Source: a virus. From it: a DNA stretch of 64,000 nt. The stretch lies in the IMG/VR virus record IMGVR_UViG_3300029893_000001, positions 124,001 to 188,000 of that record; one strand, 5' to 3'. The notes below the pieces were generated by a model. That model was not told where the DNA came from. It saw only the letters and a list, made by a program, of their open reading frames with translations, and searched no databases. Positions within the stretch are counted from its first letter, which is position 1; the number at the start of each line of letters is the position of its first letter. Both the position numbers and the translations under genes were made by a program. This document shows, one piece after another, positions 13,673 through 21,791 of this stretch.

Positions 13673-14422
13673 TCAGCTCTTCGAAGGAGTGTCGGAAGAC
13701 GTCTGATTATCTGTATTAGGTGTCACGGACGACTTCAGACGCTCCGCAAAGTCAACATCCTTTAGATCGTCGACATGTGCAGAGCAGAAGAAGTCATAGG
13801 ACGCATCCTGAGCATCCAGACCACGTACAGCACCAAGCCCACGACTCACCACGTTATACGCCGCGCCGATCCCCTTCGACGAAGCAGTGTAGCCGATGGC
13901 GTTCGACGAACGGATTCCGATAGCCGAAGACTCGGCAAACGCGTCAACATTTGCACCCAAGTAGAGGAAGTTCCACTTATAGACCTCCTCCTGATGCTTG
14001 ATCATTTCGGCGATCTTTGCCTTGCTCCACTCTCGCGAGGAGTTCTCCTCCCCATCCGTGATCACGAGGAACAAAACCTTCCCAGGTCTCTTGTCCTCGG
14101 GGAGCCGCTGAAGATCGTTTTTGAGATCCGTGATACACTTCCCCATTGCGTCCAAAAGAGCCGTTCCACCTCCAGGACGGTATGAGATAGAGGTGAGAGG
14201 CTCCACAGAGCTGATATCCAGCATCGAACAAAGAATCTGGTACCCTGGATACCGTCCATGAGAACTGGAGAATTTGCATACGGTCATCGTGGCTTTGCCG
14301 TCGATGGCTTGCTGCTCCTCTAGGAACGAGTTGAATCCGCCCCTCGTGTCTTCTGCCAAGGAACCCATCGAACCGGATTCGTCCAGAAGAACAGTAATGT
14401 GGGTGTAATTTGCGTCAGTCAT
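13673..14422 (-). CDS. von Willebrand factor A domain protein
   Basis: 249 residues. ITVLLDESGSMGSL is the DxSxS part of the metal-ion-dependent adhesion site; GGTALLDAM supplies the threonine and VLFLVITDGEENSS the final aspartate. The alternating strand-helix pattern runs through the first 200 residues, followed by a polar tail. Bacterial and phage proteins of this type act as protein-binding modules, often with AAA+ partners. The zinc-finger gene lies 17 bases upstream. Confidence 0.88.
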   Translation of the reverse strand: MTDANYTHITVLLDESGSMGSLAEDTRGGFNSFLEEQQAIDGKATMTVCKFSSSHGRYPGYQILCSMLDISSVEPLTSISYRPGGGTALLDAMGKCITDLKNDLQRLPEDKRPGKVLFLVITDGEENSSREWSKAKIAEMIKHQEEVYKWNFLYLGANVDAFAESSAIGIRSSNAIGYTASSKGIGAAYNVVSRGLGAVRGLDAQDASYDFFCSAHVDDLKDVDFAERLKSSVTPNTDNQTSSDTPSKS

Positions 14423-14439
14423 CTTTCTTTTGCCTTCCT

Positions 14440-15096
14440 CTAGCCCAAAGCTAGGTTGGAAACCTCTACGTTGGTCCGGTCCCCGTCCACGTAGACGATC
14501 GGGGTGGAGTCGCTCAACCGACTTCCCTCCTTTACAGAAAGAAGGTAACGAGCGTATTCCATCTCCCTCTTAGAGGAGGCTCCAGAATGCATGAGTAGAA
14601 CAGTCCAAGCCCTTTTCTTATGGTCCCACCACGGACCACGAAGAAGGTACTGGTCGAAGGGAGGCTCTGCCGCCCTCGTCCGCTTCACATTCTGCGCCGA
14701 CTCCAACCGAACCTTGGGCCAAAGGCTACGGTGTTTGGGGCAGCGCACATAATCTGGCCTCGTATTTACTAAGACCAAAACATCGACGTCACAATGAACG
14801 CAGGGGCGTACGACCTTAGCTGTTCGCGGCACAGCCTTCAAAACACAACTCGGACTACAATAGTCCTTGGGCGTGTTTCGCTTTGTCATCGCTTGAATGG
14901 CATTCCCACAAACAACGCAGCATCGGGCTAGCCCCTGAAGAGCAGAAATCTGGGTGCGCTTGGCTGCAAGCAACTCATCATGCAGAGCCTTAAAGTACGC
15001 GTCGACGCAAGTCGAAGAGCAAAACTCTAGGTCCTCGTCCGAAGTTTCGAAGGAAATATTGCAGCACTTACAAGTGCGCGAAACCTGCTCAGCCAA
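14440..15096 (-). CDS. Zinc-finger protein, possible HNH-like nuclease
   Basis: 218 residues from a TTG at 15094-15096, chosen because AAGAAAGG lies 9 bases upstream; a longer frame would run into tRNA-Met. Three cysteine pairs appear in a row: CKCC...CSSTC, CCVVC...CSPSC and CVHC...CPKH. The C-terminal PIVYVDGDRTNVEVSNLALG resembles the end of HNH nucleases of the type found in phages (DGDRTN...NL). The catalytic histidines are not obvious, so nuclease activity is uncertain. It directly follows tRNA-Met. Confidence 0.65.
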   Translation of the reverse strand: MAEQVSRTCKCCNISFETSDEDLEFCSSTCVDAYFKALHDELLAAKRTQISALQGLARCCVVCGNAIQAMTKRNTPKDYCSPSCVLKAVPRTAKVVRPCVHCDVDVLVLVNTRPDYVRCPKHRSLWPKVRLESAQNVKRTRAAEPPFDQYLLRGPWWDHKKRAWTVLLMHSGASSKREMEYARYLLSVKEGSRLSDSTPIVYVDGDRTNVEVSNLALG

Positions 15097-15118
15097 TGGT
15101 CCAAACCTTTCTTCCAAT

Positions 15119-15190
15119 ATGCCCGGTCGGACTCGAACCGACAACGTCCCGGTTATGAGCCGGAGGCTCTAACCATTGAGCTACGGGCAT
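15119..15190 (-). tRNA. tRNA-Met (CAT)
   Basis: 72 bases. Acceptor ATGCCCG/CGGGCAT fully paired, anticodon loop CTCATAA, T-loop TTCGAGT. The paired 1-72 position suggests an elongator. CAT anticodons read by a lysidine enzyme as Ile cannot be excluded. Confidence 0.92.
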
Positions 15191-15349
15191 ATGTATTCTG
15201 TGGGCACGTAGCCCACCATCACTGTTCTAAGATAGAGAACCACCAAGGAAAGTCAAGAACTACCCTTGATATTTTGGGTTGTGAGGTTCCTCACTTATCG
15301 ATCGCAAGCCAAAACACTGTATTGGCTAGGGACCAACAAGGAGGTTCGA

Positions 15350-15517
15350 GTGGAGAAGATCAGCCCGGAGGATGCTCGCAAGCGACTGGAGAACCGGCGA
15401 GCACGGCTCGCACGCCTAATCGAGCTAGACGCACCCCCGTTCCTCATCGAGAAGGAGCGCGAACTCATCGCCGACGCGATCTATGCCCTGGAAACGGGGC
15501 AGCTCCGTCAACGGTGA
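15350..15517 (+). CDS. Small basic protein, only plus-strand gene
   Basis: 55 residues beginning at a GTG with AAGGAGG (15338-15344) at ideal spacing. The protein (VEKISPEDARKRLENRRARLARL...ALETGQLRQR) is highly charged and helical, like a short coiled coil. It faces the RNA ligase gene tail to tail across a shared hairpin terminator. ACCCTTGATATTTT at about 15258-15272 could be a promoter on the plus strand, as it loosely resembles the minus-strand motif. Confidence 0.65.
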   Translation: MEKISPEDARKRLENRRARLARLIELDAPPFLIEKERELIADAIYALETGQLRQR

Positions 15518-15519
15518 CA

Positions 15520-15536
15520 TAGTATCGGCAGGGTTC
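15520..15536 (-). promoter_or_regulatory. Putative phage promoter, copy 5
   Basis: Minus strand GAACCCTGCCGATACTA, abutting the hairpin at 15536-15573. The next minus-strand genes are tRNA-Met and the zinc-finger protein. Confidence 0.65.
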
Positions 15537-15573
15537 AAGCCCTGGCGTCCCCAAACAGGGACGTCAGGGCTTG
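15536..15573. terminator. Shared terminator between convergent genes
   Basis: CAAGCCCTG/CAGGGCTTG and CGTCCC/GGGACG helices stack into a 16-bp stem with one G/T mismatch. On the plus strand it is followed by TTTACC. Confidence 0.75.
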
Positions 15574-15574
15574 T

Positions 15575-16603
15575 TTACCTGTCCCACTCGTTGAACTCGA
15601 CCTTCTTCGTCATCCAGTGTTCGTCTGTCTGCACGTGATGACTCCGCACGTATTTGCCTACGACGTGCCGAAACTCACTATAACGAAACGAGTCGGCCAC
15701 CCTAACTACGTGGCCTTCGCACTGGTTTCCTTGGAATTCAGCTTCATACAAGCTGCGAATCTGGGTCTCATCCCATTCTCCATCATAGAGTACAGGAACG
15801 GTTTTTAGACCAAGCATATCGCAGTAACTGACTGTGTCGTCCCAAGACAGACACACATTCCACTCGTTCCAGATGCTAAAGACCTGAAAGAAGTGAGGGA
15901 GATTCTTGTAGCGAATCGAATGTACCGCCGATAGATTCTCGCCGCAAATCCTCCAGCGCTCAGGAATCTCGTGCGAAAACTGCTGCCAAAACGCCTTCAT
16001 CATCCCCCTAGACTCATGGGTCGTGTAGCTCAAAGCCCGAGCATGGATGAAGTCGCGGTACAATGATGTGTTCTCTCCGTCCATCTTGACGGTTGCAATT
16101 ACCCGGCGCCCCTCAAAACCTCTCGTAGACGACATAATCTTGTCGTCGCTAGTAGCTCCGGGGGACCAAGGGAGATGAAAGGTTCTCGGGTACTTCACAA
16201 TATGTGTGAAGTCCATCAATACAGGAGCGAGAATCGACTGAACAGACTCCTCATGAAACAGCTCCCCTGGAGTCCTTCGAGACGATTTTTCGTCCAGGTA
16301 TGGGTTGCCCCACTTGTCATAACGACCAGAAGAATCAAGATGGGGAGGAAGTAGAATCTTCTCGATTTTGCAGAGACGCCGAAGCTCCTCACATGAAACT
16401 AGCGTCTGCTCAGCCTTGTAGTGACACGGCTCGCATACCGAAGCCCCGTTGTCAAGATAGTAACCACCATCTGGCCAAAGGCGCCGTTCAATGATGTGAT
16501 GAGCATCGACCGCAGGAGCCCCACAGACGACGCACTTGTACGAATCCCGAGAAAATACAGCCTCTCGGAATTCATCTCGGGTAAGAAGTCTGTGGATTGA
16601 CAT
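15575..16603 (-). CDS. HNH domain-RNA ligase fusion
   Basis: 342 residues. Residues 20-65 hold an HNH module (CVVCGAPAVDAHHIIERRLWPDGG...CEPCHYKAEQ). From about residue 145 an RNA ligase domain follows: VIATVKMDGENTSLYRD is nucleotidyltransferase motif I with the AMP-accepting lysine; later ICGENLSAVHSIRY, FSIWNE and EGHVVRVAD fit motifs III, IIIa and IV. RNA ligases seal cut tRNAs after host defence cleavage. The HNH part may hold substrate or cut nucleic acid. It is grouped with the nucleotidyltransferase at 17235 and the macro domain at 18187. Confidence 0.88.
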   Translation of the reverse strand: MSIHRLLTRDEFREAVFSRDSYKCVVCGAPAVDAHHIIERRLWPDGGYYLDNGASVCEPCHYKAEQTLVSCEELRRLCKIEKILLPPHLDSSGRYDKWGNPYLDEKSSRRTPGELFHEESVQSILAPVLMDFTHIVKYPRTFHLPWSPGATSDDKIMSSTRGFEGRRVIATVKMDGENTSLYRDFIHARALSYTTHESRGMMKAFWQQFSHEIPERWRICGENLSAVHSIRYKNLPHFFQVFSIWNEWNVCLSWDDTVSYCDMLGLKTVPVLYDGEWDETQIRSLYEAEFQGNQCEGHVVRVADSFRYSEFRHVVGKYVRSHHVQTDEHWMTKKVEFNEWDR

Positions 16604-16606
16604 TGT

Positions 16607-16936
16607 TCACCCCTCAACGTCCTCGTGATAACAGACGTACTCGTCAAATTCAGGAGTCCCCAGAAGAAAGGTATCCCTAATCCCAGCGCTCCAGTGTTCG
16701 ATCACAACTAAGTCCGGGTAAGAAATACGGGGAATCCGCAGCTCAGCCCAACGAAACCGAAGAAACAGCCGAATTTTCTCACAAAACGTGAGGGGCTGCG
16801 TATATGGCCTAGGACGGCGTAGTACGAGTCTCATACCCCGTCTTCCTTCCGTCAACCAGTAGTAATCGTCGCCTTGCTGTAAGTCCACCCCGTTCAAAGA
16901 AACGTAGATGTCTCTTTCCGAAAGAAGGCTGTTCAC
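16607..16936 (-). CDS. Hypothetical protein
   Basis: 109 residues, rich in Arg, Trp and Tyr. LVLRRPRPYTQPLTFCEKIRLFLRFRWAELRIPRISYPDLVVIEHW suggests a compact mixed fold, not a membrane protein. The stop is 3 bases from the RNA ligase start, and its own start overlaps the next gene upstream by 4 bases, so it belongs to the RNA-repair operon. No family recognised. Confidence 0.7.
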   Translation of the reverse strand: MNSLLSERDIYVSLNGVDLQQGDDYYWLTEGRRGMRLVLRRPRPYTQPLTFCEKIRLFLRFRWAELRIPRISYPDLVVIEHWSAGIRDTFLLGTPEFDEYVCYHEDVEG

Positions 16937-17238
16937 GAGGCCTTTCCCTTGTACGACTGAGGCCCAGGTACATACGTAATCCCTGGCAAAACGCCATCTG
17001 CAGGAAGAAATCCATGCTGGATGTAGTAGAGCACCTGAGCTTTGCCATAGTGCTCATTCACGATTCGAAGCCAAGATCGGGCTGTCTGATCGTCCCGATA
17101 ACGGCCCTCGCGACGAGAGTACATTGAGTACACAACATTGCAGGTCTCGACGCATTTCTCGTACTCCTCTTGCATCCTAGCTTCCAGCCCGGCGATGCAG
17201 CACTCCAAAACTGCAAGTCTACTTTCAAGGCTTTTCAT
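16933..17238 (-). CDS. Hypothetical coiled-coil protein
   Basis: 101 residues. The first 30 (LESRLAVLECCIAGLEARMQEEYEKCVETCN) form a short coiled coil with several cysteines; the rest is aromatic-rich and ends in GITYVPGPQSYKGKAS. It overlaps both neighbours by 4 bases, a sign of tight translational coupling in the RNA-repair operon. No function known. Confidence 0.7.
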   Translation of the reverse strand: MKSLESRLAVLECCIAGLEARMQEEYEKCVETCNVVYSMYSRREGRYRDDQTARSWLRIVNEHYGKAQVLYYIQHGFLPADGVLPGITYVPGPQSYKGKAS

Positions 17239-18179
17239 ACAGCCCTCAAGTATTCCTCAACAATCGACACACAAAGCTCGTCTAGCTTGTGGACAGGAGG
17301 TGTATGACGAAGAGTAGAAGTCGCGTAGAGAGTGTCAGCCTGCTTTTCTAGCTTGTCTGCTTCTTCCAAGAGTCGCTCATACGTCCAAGCCCCGTTCCGA
17401 ATTGCCAAAAGCTCGTCAGCATCGGGGCGCTTGACCAGGACACCCTTTCCTTCAAGGATTTCAACGCACATGCGCATTAGACGCATTAAGTGCATGCCGT
17501 GCTTGGTATCGTAACCATACTTCGCCTCCAACGCAGCACGGTCCTTATTCCGGGTCGCCTCCCAATTCTTGTACTGCTTCCAATGCTGGAGGGCTGCAGC
17601 ATATTGCTTTTCTCGCTGAATGGCGGTCATGACTTCTCCACCAAAGGAGTACCCAGACGCCGAAAGCTCGTCAAAAGCTCCCATGATGGAGCCGCTGACT
17701 ACTTTGTTACCCTCATCCGGAAGCCCAAAGTCCGCCCGACTCGGCTTTTCCCTTGGAGGGTTTAGCAACCAACTCCGGTGTGTCCGAATCCTCTTGAGCT
17801 GGGCATGGGCGTAACCGGAAAACGTGAATTTCGCTTTCTTTGAAAGAAAGAGATCCTTGGCCTCCAACAGCCTCTCACCAAGCTTATTCACGAAAACATG
17901 GTCAGACTCATGAGTGTGCAGCACCTCGATGATATTAGGGTTGCAGTCGGCCGCCAGCTTGATGAACTTTCGAATGTCGAACACGACCTTGTCATGAGGG
18001 TGGCCGTTGGACACCAGCTCTTCGGACTGCTCAAAGTTAAAGGCGTACCCCAGGAAATACTGCTTCGGGGGAATAGCCACACCTTTGTAGTCGGTATCCG
18101 AAGTGGGCGTGCTAGTGCCATACGCACGGCTGCCGTGTACGGTTAGGTAGATCGTGTGCTCTTTGATGTTGAATTGCAT
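17235..18179 (-). CDS. RlaP-type nucleotidyltransferase
   Basis: 314 residues. VHGSRAYGTSTPTSDTDYKGVAIPP is the GSxxxGT...SDxD core of pol-beta-like nucleotidyltransferases; the third acidic residue is probably in KVVFDIRKF. The helical C-terminal half (KHGMHLMRLMRMCVEIL) resembles the RlaP group, named for its association with RNA ligases. Such an enzyme may add nucleotides to RNA ends before sealing. The RNA ligase lies two genes downstream, which supports a joint role. Confidence 0.85.
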   Translation of the reverse strand: MQFNIKEHTIYLTVHGSRAYGTSTPTSDTDYKGVAIPPKQYFLGYAFNFEQSEELVSNGHPHDKVVFDIRKFIKLAADCNPNIIEVLHTHESDHVFVNKLGERLLEAKDLFLSKKAKFTFSGYAHAQLKRIRTHRSWLLNPPREKPSRADFGLPDEGNKVVSGSIMGAFDELSASGYSFGGEVMTAIQREKQYAAALQHWKQYKNWEATRNKDRAALEAKYGYDTKHGMHLMRLMRMCVEILEGKGVLVKRPDADELLAIRNGAWTYERLLEEADKLEKQADTLYATSTLRHTPPVHKLDELCVSIVEEYLRAV

Positions 18180-18186
18180 GTAAGCC

Positions 18187-18651
18187 TCAGAAATCGTAGA
18201 CAGTCACATCAAGCCCCTTCAAGGTGTTCAAAACGATTGGCTCCATGCGGTCCCACGAACCACCAGCTAACCCACAACCCATCCGAGGCATGTGAATCGT
18301 AGCGTCCAACCTCTTGGCGTACTTAGCAACCGACCGCAGCCCAGTCTCGATTGCAGAGTAGCGGATGGGGCTGGGATTAGCCGGGCCTAGAAGACCCTTC
18401 TGGCCAATTAGATTGGCTACAGTGATCTGTTCATCGTGCTCGGATTCAACCGAAACGAATTGAACGTCCCCTAACTTAAGCTGACCCCGTGTAAGAGAGT
18501 CAACGTAAGCCGCCTCGGGCTCGGGCCACCGTCGCGACAGAGCCAAAACGAATCCGGCGCCCCAGGCGCCGAGGTCGTTGCAACAGTGCACGATGATCTT
18601 ATGTCCCTTACCCCGAGGATAAGTAGCGTCACCCTTCACGTAGCGAATCAT
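18187..18651 (-). CDS. Macro-domain (ADP-ribose binding) protein
   Basis: 154 residues from the ATG at 18649-18651. IRYVKGDATYPRGKGHKIIVHCCNDLGAWGAGFVLAL matches the macro-domain start (GDAT, then an HxxN-like ligand-binding loop and a glycine loop), and IHMPRMGCGLAGGSW is the second phosphate-binding loop. The family removes ADP-ribose from proteins or hydrolyses ADP-ribose 1''-phosphate, a by-product of one tRNA-splicing route, which would fit next to RNA ligase and nucleotidyltransferase genes. Reversal of host ADP-ribosylation defence is the alternative. Confidence 0.88.
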   Translation of the reverse strand: MIRYVKGDATYPRGKGHKIIVHCCNDLGAWGAGFVLALSRRWPEPEAAYVDSLTRGQLKLGDVQFVSVESEHDEQITVANLIGQKGLLGPANPSPIRYSAIETGLRSVAKYAKRLDATIHMPRMGCGLAGGSWDRMEPIVLNTLKGLDVTVYDF

Positions 18652-19069
18652 CCTTGAGTTCTTCTTTCTCTGCTTGGGCTTCGAGCTGAACAATTAGAGA
18701 GGTGAGGTTTTGAATCACAGCCTGAACCTCGGCCACAGTGATCTTCACGACCTTGTCAGCATCCACAGTCCTTTCAATCGTGTGCCGGATAGGAGTCTCG
18801 CTAAACAGCGGAGCGTCCCTTACACGCCGAATTACCAAAAGCGGAGGTAACTCGTCTCCAGGCTTGAAGCCTCGGGCCAACAAAGAGGGATTGTTGAACA
18901 ACTCATGGTCCATCAAGATCCTGGAGTGAAACTCTCGAATCTCGTAGATGTGAGGACGATCTCCGTCAGTGACAAGACAGACAAAATCCCCCTGACGAAT
19001 AGAGGGATCCCAATGTTTTCCCGCTAATGCCTGCGGCGGCCTCTCCAGTCTCTTACGCCTTCGACGCAT
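18629..19069 (-). CDS. Hypothetical protein
   Basis: 146 residues from ATG 19067-19069 inside the end of the upstream gene (17-base overlap); a longer frame reading is rejected because it overlaps that gene heavily. It begins with a very basic stretch (MRRRRKRLERP), then a beta-rich part (GDFVCLVTDGDRPHIYEIREF) and a C-terminal coiled coil (VAEVQAVIQNLTSLIVQLEAQAEKEELK). It overlaps the macro gene by 23 bases. No family recognised. Confidence 0.7.
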   Translation of the reverse strand: MRRRRKRLERPPQALAGKHWDPSIRQGDFVCLVTDGDRPHIYEIREFHSRILMDHELFNNPSLLARGFKPGDELPPLLVIRRVRDAPLFSETPIRHTIERTVDADKVVKITVAEVQAVIQNLTSLIVQLEAQAEKEELKDDSLREG

Positions 19070-19640
19070 CAACGCCCCGATAAATGCATTGAACCGAAAG
19101 ACCGATGACATTCTTCGCCATATCGGCTCGAATCCGGAAAGGCTGTACAGAAAAGGACGAAAGCTCATCCTTTAGGTCACGTACCACACGTGCTGCAACT
19201 TCCTCTCGTGCCTTGTCGGCCGTAACAGTCCCTGCTCCAGGAGAAATTCGAGCAGTATGAATCCTACCCACCAAGACGAACTTCACCAAAAAGTGACCAC
19301 TGGAGGCAACCTTCGACTCTTTAGAGTGAAAGACGAGCCCAGTAACTTCTTCTAGTATGGGAGCAATCAACCTACTCTTGTCATCCTCTGGGACTGGAGC
19401 CGGGCTGCGCGTCTGGGGTACGTCGGGCGACGTAGGAATTAGCGTGAAGGTATACCGACGAACCTTATTACGGGTCATGGAACGCTTGAGCCGTAATACC
19501 TTTTTCATCGTCGGATGTGAAGAACTATACCCGTGAACGCGGAGAGCCGCCTGGATCGCGAGCAGACAACGTTCTGCATCCGTCTCCATCGTGTAGCTAG
19601 AAAACGTTAGGTTGCCAAAAGGCCTATCCTCCGCAGTCAT
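19053..19640 (-). CDS. Paralogue family member 1
   Basis: 195 residues. Residues 20-65 (DAERCLLAIQAALRVHGYSSSHPTMKKVLRLKRSM...RYTFT) match the helical segment found in the genes at 19678, 20123 and 21811. The remainder (residues 90-190: FLVKFVLVGRIHTARISPG...DLKDELSSF) is a mixed alpha/beta domain that also matches the C-terminal part of the 19678 product in general layout. No catalytic residues are evident. The conserved helix pair could bind nucleic acid or a protein partner. Confidence 0.75.
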   Translation of the reverse strand: MTAEDRPFGNLTFSSYTMETDAERCLLAIQAALRVHGYSSSHPTMKKVLRLKRSMTRNKVRRYTFTLIPTSPDVPQTRSPAPVPEDDKSRLIAPILEEVTGLVFHSKESKVASSGHFLVKFVLVGRIHTARISPGAGTVTADKAREEVAARVVRDLKDELSSFSVQPFRIRADMAKNVIGLSVQCIYRGVDASKA

Positions 19641-19677
19641 TGCTGTCCCTCAATCCTAATGGCGGCTCGGCAGCGCT

Positions 19678-20130
19678 TTACTTAGCCGGCTGTGCCTGCT
19701 TCAGTTCCTGAACGTATTCGATGATCGCTTGTCGAACACGATTGTCCGTCAACCTCTTGGCATTTGTAGCCACAACAAAATGGCTTCCCTTGTGGGCAAC
19801 AATCTTCGTCTTCCACCCATCGATCTTAGAAAAGACAGACGTGATGACAGTAGAATCGAATTCGTTTCGTGTCCTGAAAGCCCGCACGATGGGTGCATCA
19901 GAAGAATGATCGGTCGCAGTGTCTGCAGCCTTGGTGGAAACCTCGTCCTGGTCGGGGTCGTTCTTCTGAGAACGATCCGTAGTCCCAAACGTGAATCCAT
20001 CATTTTTGAGTGCCTTCAACAGGCGCCGTGCCGTCTTCATAACCTGAGAGTCAGACGGGAAGCCATCTTCCTGAAGCTGATTCTCTAAGTCTCGAAAGTG
20101 ACGCTCTACGTCATTTGCATTCTCAGCCAT
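19678..20130 (-). CDS. Paralogue family member 2
   Basis: 150 residues from ATG 20128-20130; the earlier codons of the open frame overlap another gene. DVERHFRDLENQLQEDGFPSDSQVMKTARRLLKALKNDGFTFG is the shared segment. After a polar linker, the C-terminal part (STVITSVFSKIDGWKTKIVAHKGSHFVVATNAKRLTDNRVRQAI) forms strands and a helix. The start overlaps the upstream paralogue by 8 bases, consistent with tandem duplication. Confidence 0.75.
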   Translation of the reverse strand: MAENANDVERHFRDLENQLQEDGFPSDSQVMKTARRLLKALKNDGFTFGTTDRSQKNDPDQDEVSTKAADTATDHSSDAPIVRAFRTRNEFDSTVITSVFSKIDGWKTKIVAHKGSHFVVATNAKRLTDNRVRQAIIEYVQELKQAQPAK

Positions 20131-20299
20131 TGCTCGACTCCATCTGTTCAACGGGCCTGAAAGTGTATCCATTCGCCCGCAACGCCTTACGAAGGCGAGC
20201 AAGCTTTTGCAGGGCTGCATGGCTCCTGTCATAGCCTTGCTTCAACATCAGACGACGAAGGCGTTCGAAATGCTTTTCAGTAGCAGTTTGGTAAGTCAT
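20123..20299 (-). CDS. Paralogue family member 3, segment only
   Basis: 58 residues from ATG 20297-20299, with GAGG 8-9 bases upstream. It consists of little else than the shared segment: ATEKHFERLRRLMLKQGYDRSHAALQKLARLRKALRANGYTF. This shows the segment can stand as its own small domain. Confidence 0.75.
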   Translation of the reverse strand: MTYQTATEKHFERLRRLMLKQGYDRSHAALQKLARLRKALRANGYTFRPVEQMESSNG

Positions 20300-20304
20300 G
20301 TTCG

Positions 20305-20496
20305 TCACCTCGTAAGGCCAGAAATGCGCTCTGCTTGAGCCACCAATCGGTCCAAAACAGACTTCTTAGTAGCTACGCTCATGTCCATCAACAACTTGTC
20401 GGAGCTGCGATTCTCCAACTGTGAAAGTACATTGGAAAGAGACTCGAAAAACTTCAAGTCTTCTCCAACAGGACCACCACGGCAACACGTACTCAT
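20305..20496 (-). CDS. Small hypothetical protein
   Basis: 63 residues: MSTCCRGGPVGEDLKFFESLSNVLSQLENRSSDKLLMDMSVATKKSVLDRLVAQAERISGLTR. Helical after a Cys-Cys start. The start overlaps the stop of the upstream zinc-finger gene by 4 bases. No homology recognised. Confidence 0.65.
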   Translation of the reverse strand: MSTCCRGGPVGEDLKFFESLSNVLSQLENRSSDKLLMDMSVATKKSVLDRLVAQAERISGLTR

Positions 20497-20912
20497 TTTG
20501 CCTCCGACGTTGGAGGCAACCTCATCTCTCGAAACAGAGAGACCAGCTCCGAAACACTCAAGTCAGTTCGTCGGTATCCGCGACCGGTCTCGTCTCGTCG
20601 CCGCTCAGCAAGCTCAGCATCGTCCAAAAGACGAGACAAGAAAGGCATATACTCACCTGTGAGGTATAGCTGGTCTTCGATTTCTGCAAGCTCCGGAACT
20701 TTGTCAGCAGCCTCATCAATGAGGTCAACAATTCGATTCTTGACTTCTTTGCTCAACAAAAGAGGCCTACGATCGATATAAGGAACAAATTGGACGTTCC
20801 CACAAATGCACGCAGTACACGCCAAAGAAACCTTACAGCATTGGCTACACAACCAATGATGGCGCTGCTCTACGTTCGAAACCGGCAAAGTTAGATCACT
20901 GAGGTCGAACAA
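20493..20912 (-). CDS. Putative zinc-binding protein
   Basis: 139 residues from a TTG start with AAAGGAGG at good spacing. HWLCSQCCKVSLACTACICGNVQFVPY holds five to six cysteines able to bind one zinc ion. The rest is acidic and helical (EVKNRIVDLIDEAADKVPELAEIEDQLYL, then RTDLSVSELVSLFREM). First gene after promoter copy 6, at a distance of 25 bases. Function unknown. Confidence 0.75.
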   Translation of the reverse strand: MFDLSDLTLPVSNVEQRHHWLCSQCCKVSLACTACICGNVQFVPYIDRRPLLLSKEVKNRIVDLIDEAADKVPELAEIEDQLYLTGEYMPFLSRLLDDAELAERRRDETGRGYRRTDLSVSELVSLFREMRLPPTSEAK

Positions 20913-20937
20913 GGGTCCTCCTTTAGGGTCAGCATTT

Positions 20938-20954
20938 TACTATCGGCAGGGTTC
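20938..20954 (-). promoter_or_regulatory. Putative phage promoter, copy 6
   Basis: Minus strand GAACCCTGCCGATAGTA, 19 bases after a U-tailed terminator and 25 bases before a TTG start with its own ribosome site. This is the clearest terminator-promoter-gene arrangement. Confidence 0.72.
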
Positions 20955-20972
20955 GCCGTCTCCAAAAGCAAA

Positions 20973-21006
20973 AGCAAAAAGCCTCCAACAATGTGGAGGC
21001 TTTGCT
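20973..21006 (-). terminator. Rho-independent terminator
   Basis: Minus strand stem GCCTCCA/TGGAGGC followed by TTTTTGCTTTTG. It lies 18 bases after the stop of the acidic AT-hook gene. Confidence 0.9.
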
Positions 21007-21023
21007 TCTGGAGTCAACGACCG

Positions 21024-21791
21024 TCAGTCGTCCTCGTCATCCCAATCATCGAACGAGTCGTCATCTTCATCGTCGTCCTCAGGCGGAGGAGCTGGCTTCT
21101 TGGCCGGCGAAACAGCGACCTTTTTCTTGGGAGGGGGAGGAAGATCATCCTCGTCCTCCTCGTCCTCATCCTCGTCGTCATCATCGTCGTCGGACGGCGG
21201 GACGGGCTTCTTGGCGGGTTTGGTGGGTGCCTTTTTCTTGGGAGGGGGAGGAAGATCATCCTCGTCCTCATCCTCCTCGTCGTCATCATCGTCGTCATCA
21301 TCGTCAGGCGGAGGAGTAGGCTTTTTAGAAAGCGCAGGCTTCTTTGGCGTGGGTGCCTCGTCCTCGTCATCCTCGTCATCCTCGTCGTCGTCATCGTCGG
21401 GCGGCGGAGGAGGTGCTTTCTTAGGCGCAGCAGTTTTGGGAGGGGGCATCGTTGCCTCCTCGTCGTCATCCTCATCGCCGTTACCAGACTCTTCCGATTC
21501 GGGGGGAGGAACAGGAACTGGATTCTTTCTCGGTCGCCCTGGCCCACGCTTCACAGGAGCGGTCGTTGACGACGTTGTTGTCGGGGTGGGCTCCGCCTTC
21601 GTAGGCTCGCACCCCGGATTCCAACTAATAGTAACAGCGTCAGCGCTGTCCATCTCAAGCGCAATGATCATCCCGCGAATGACATCGTCAGAAACGCCAG
21701 ATCCCTTAACGATTACCTCGCCGGACCTACGCACAAGAATGTCTAGAAGATGCTGCACCAACATCTTCTGCTCGGTCTTAGAAAAAGCCAT
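21024..21791 (-). CDS. Acidic low-complexity protein with AT-hook
   Basis: 255 residues. The first 65 are an ordered-looking helical domain (KTEQKMLVQHLLDILVRRSGEVIVKG...). VKRGPGRPRKNP (about residues 78-89) is an AT-hook, which binds the minor groove of AT-rich DNA. From about residue 100 the chain alternates runs of Asp/Glu with proline-lysine blocks (PPPPKKKAP, AKKPVPPS), ending in EDDDSFDDWDDEDD. The repeat units are encoded by similar but not identical DNA. A histone-like or DNA-mimic role is inference. Translations of the opposite strand are Ser-rich and are shadows. Confidence 0.85.
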   Translation of the reverse strand: MAFSKTEQKMLVQHLLDILVRRSGEVIVKGSGVSDDVIRGMIIALEMDSADAVTISWNPGCEPTKAEPTPTTTSSTTAPVKRGPGRPRKNPVPVPPPESEESGNGDEDDDEEATMPPPKTAAPKKAPPPPPDDDDDEDDEDDEDEAPTPKKPALSKKPTPPPDDDDDDDDDEEDEDEDDLPPPPKKKAPTKPAKKPVPPSDDDDDDEDEDEEDEDDLPPPPKKKVAVSPAKKPAPPPEDDDEDDDSFDDWDDEDD

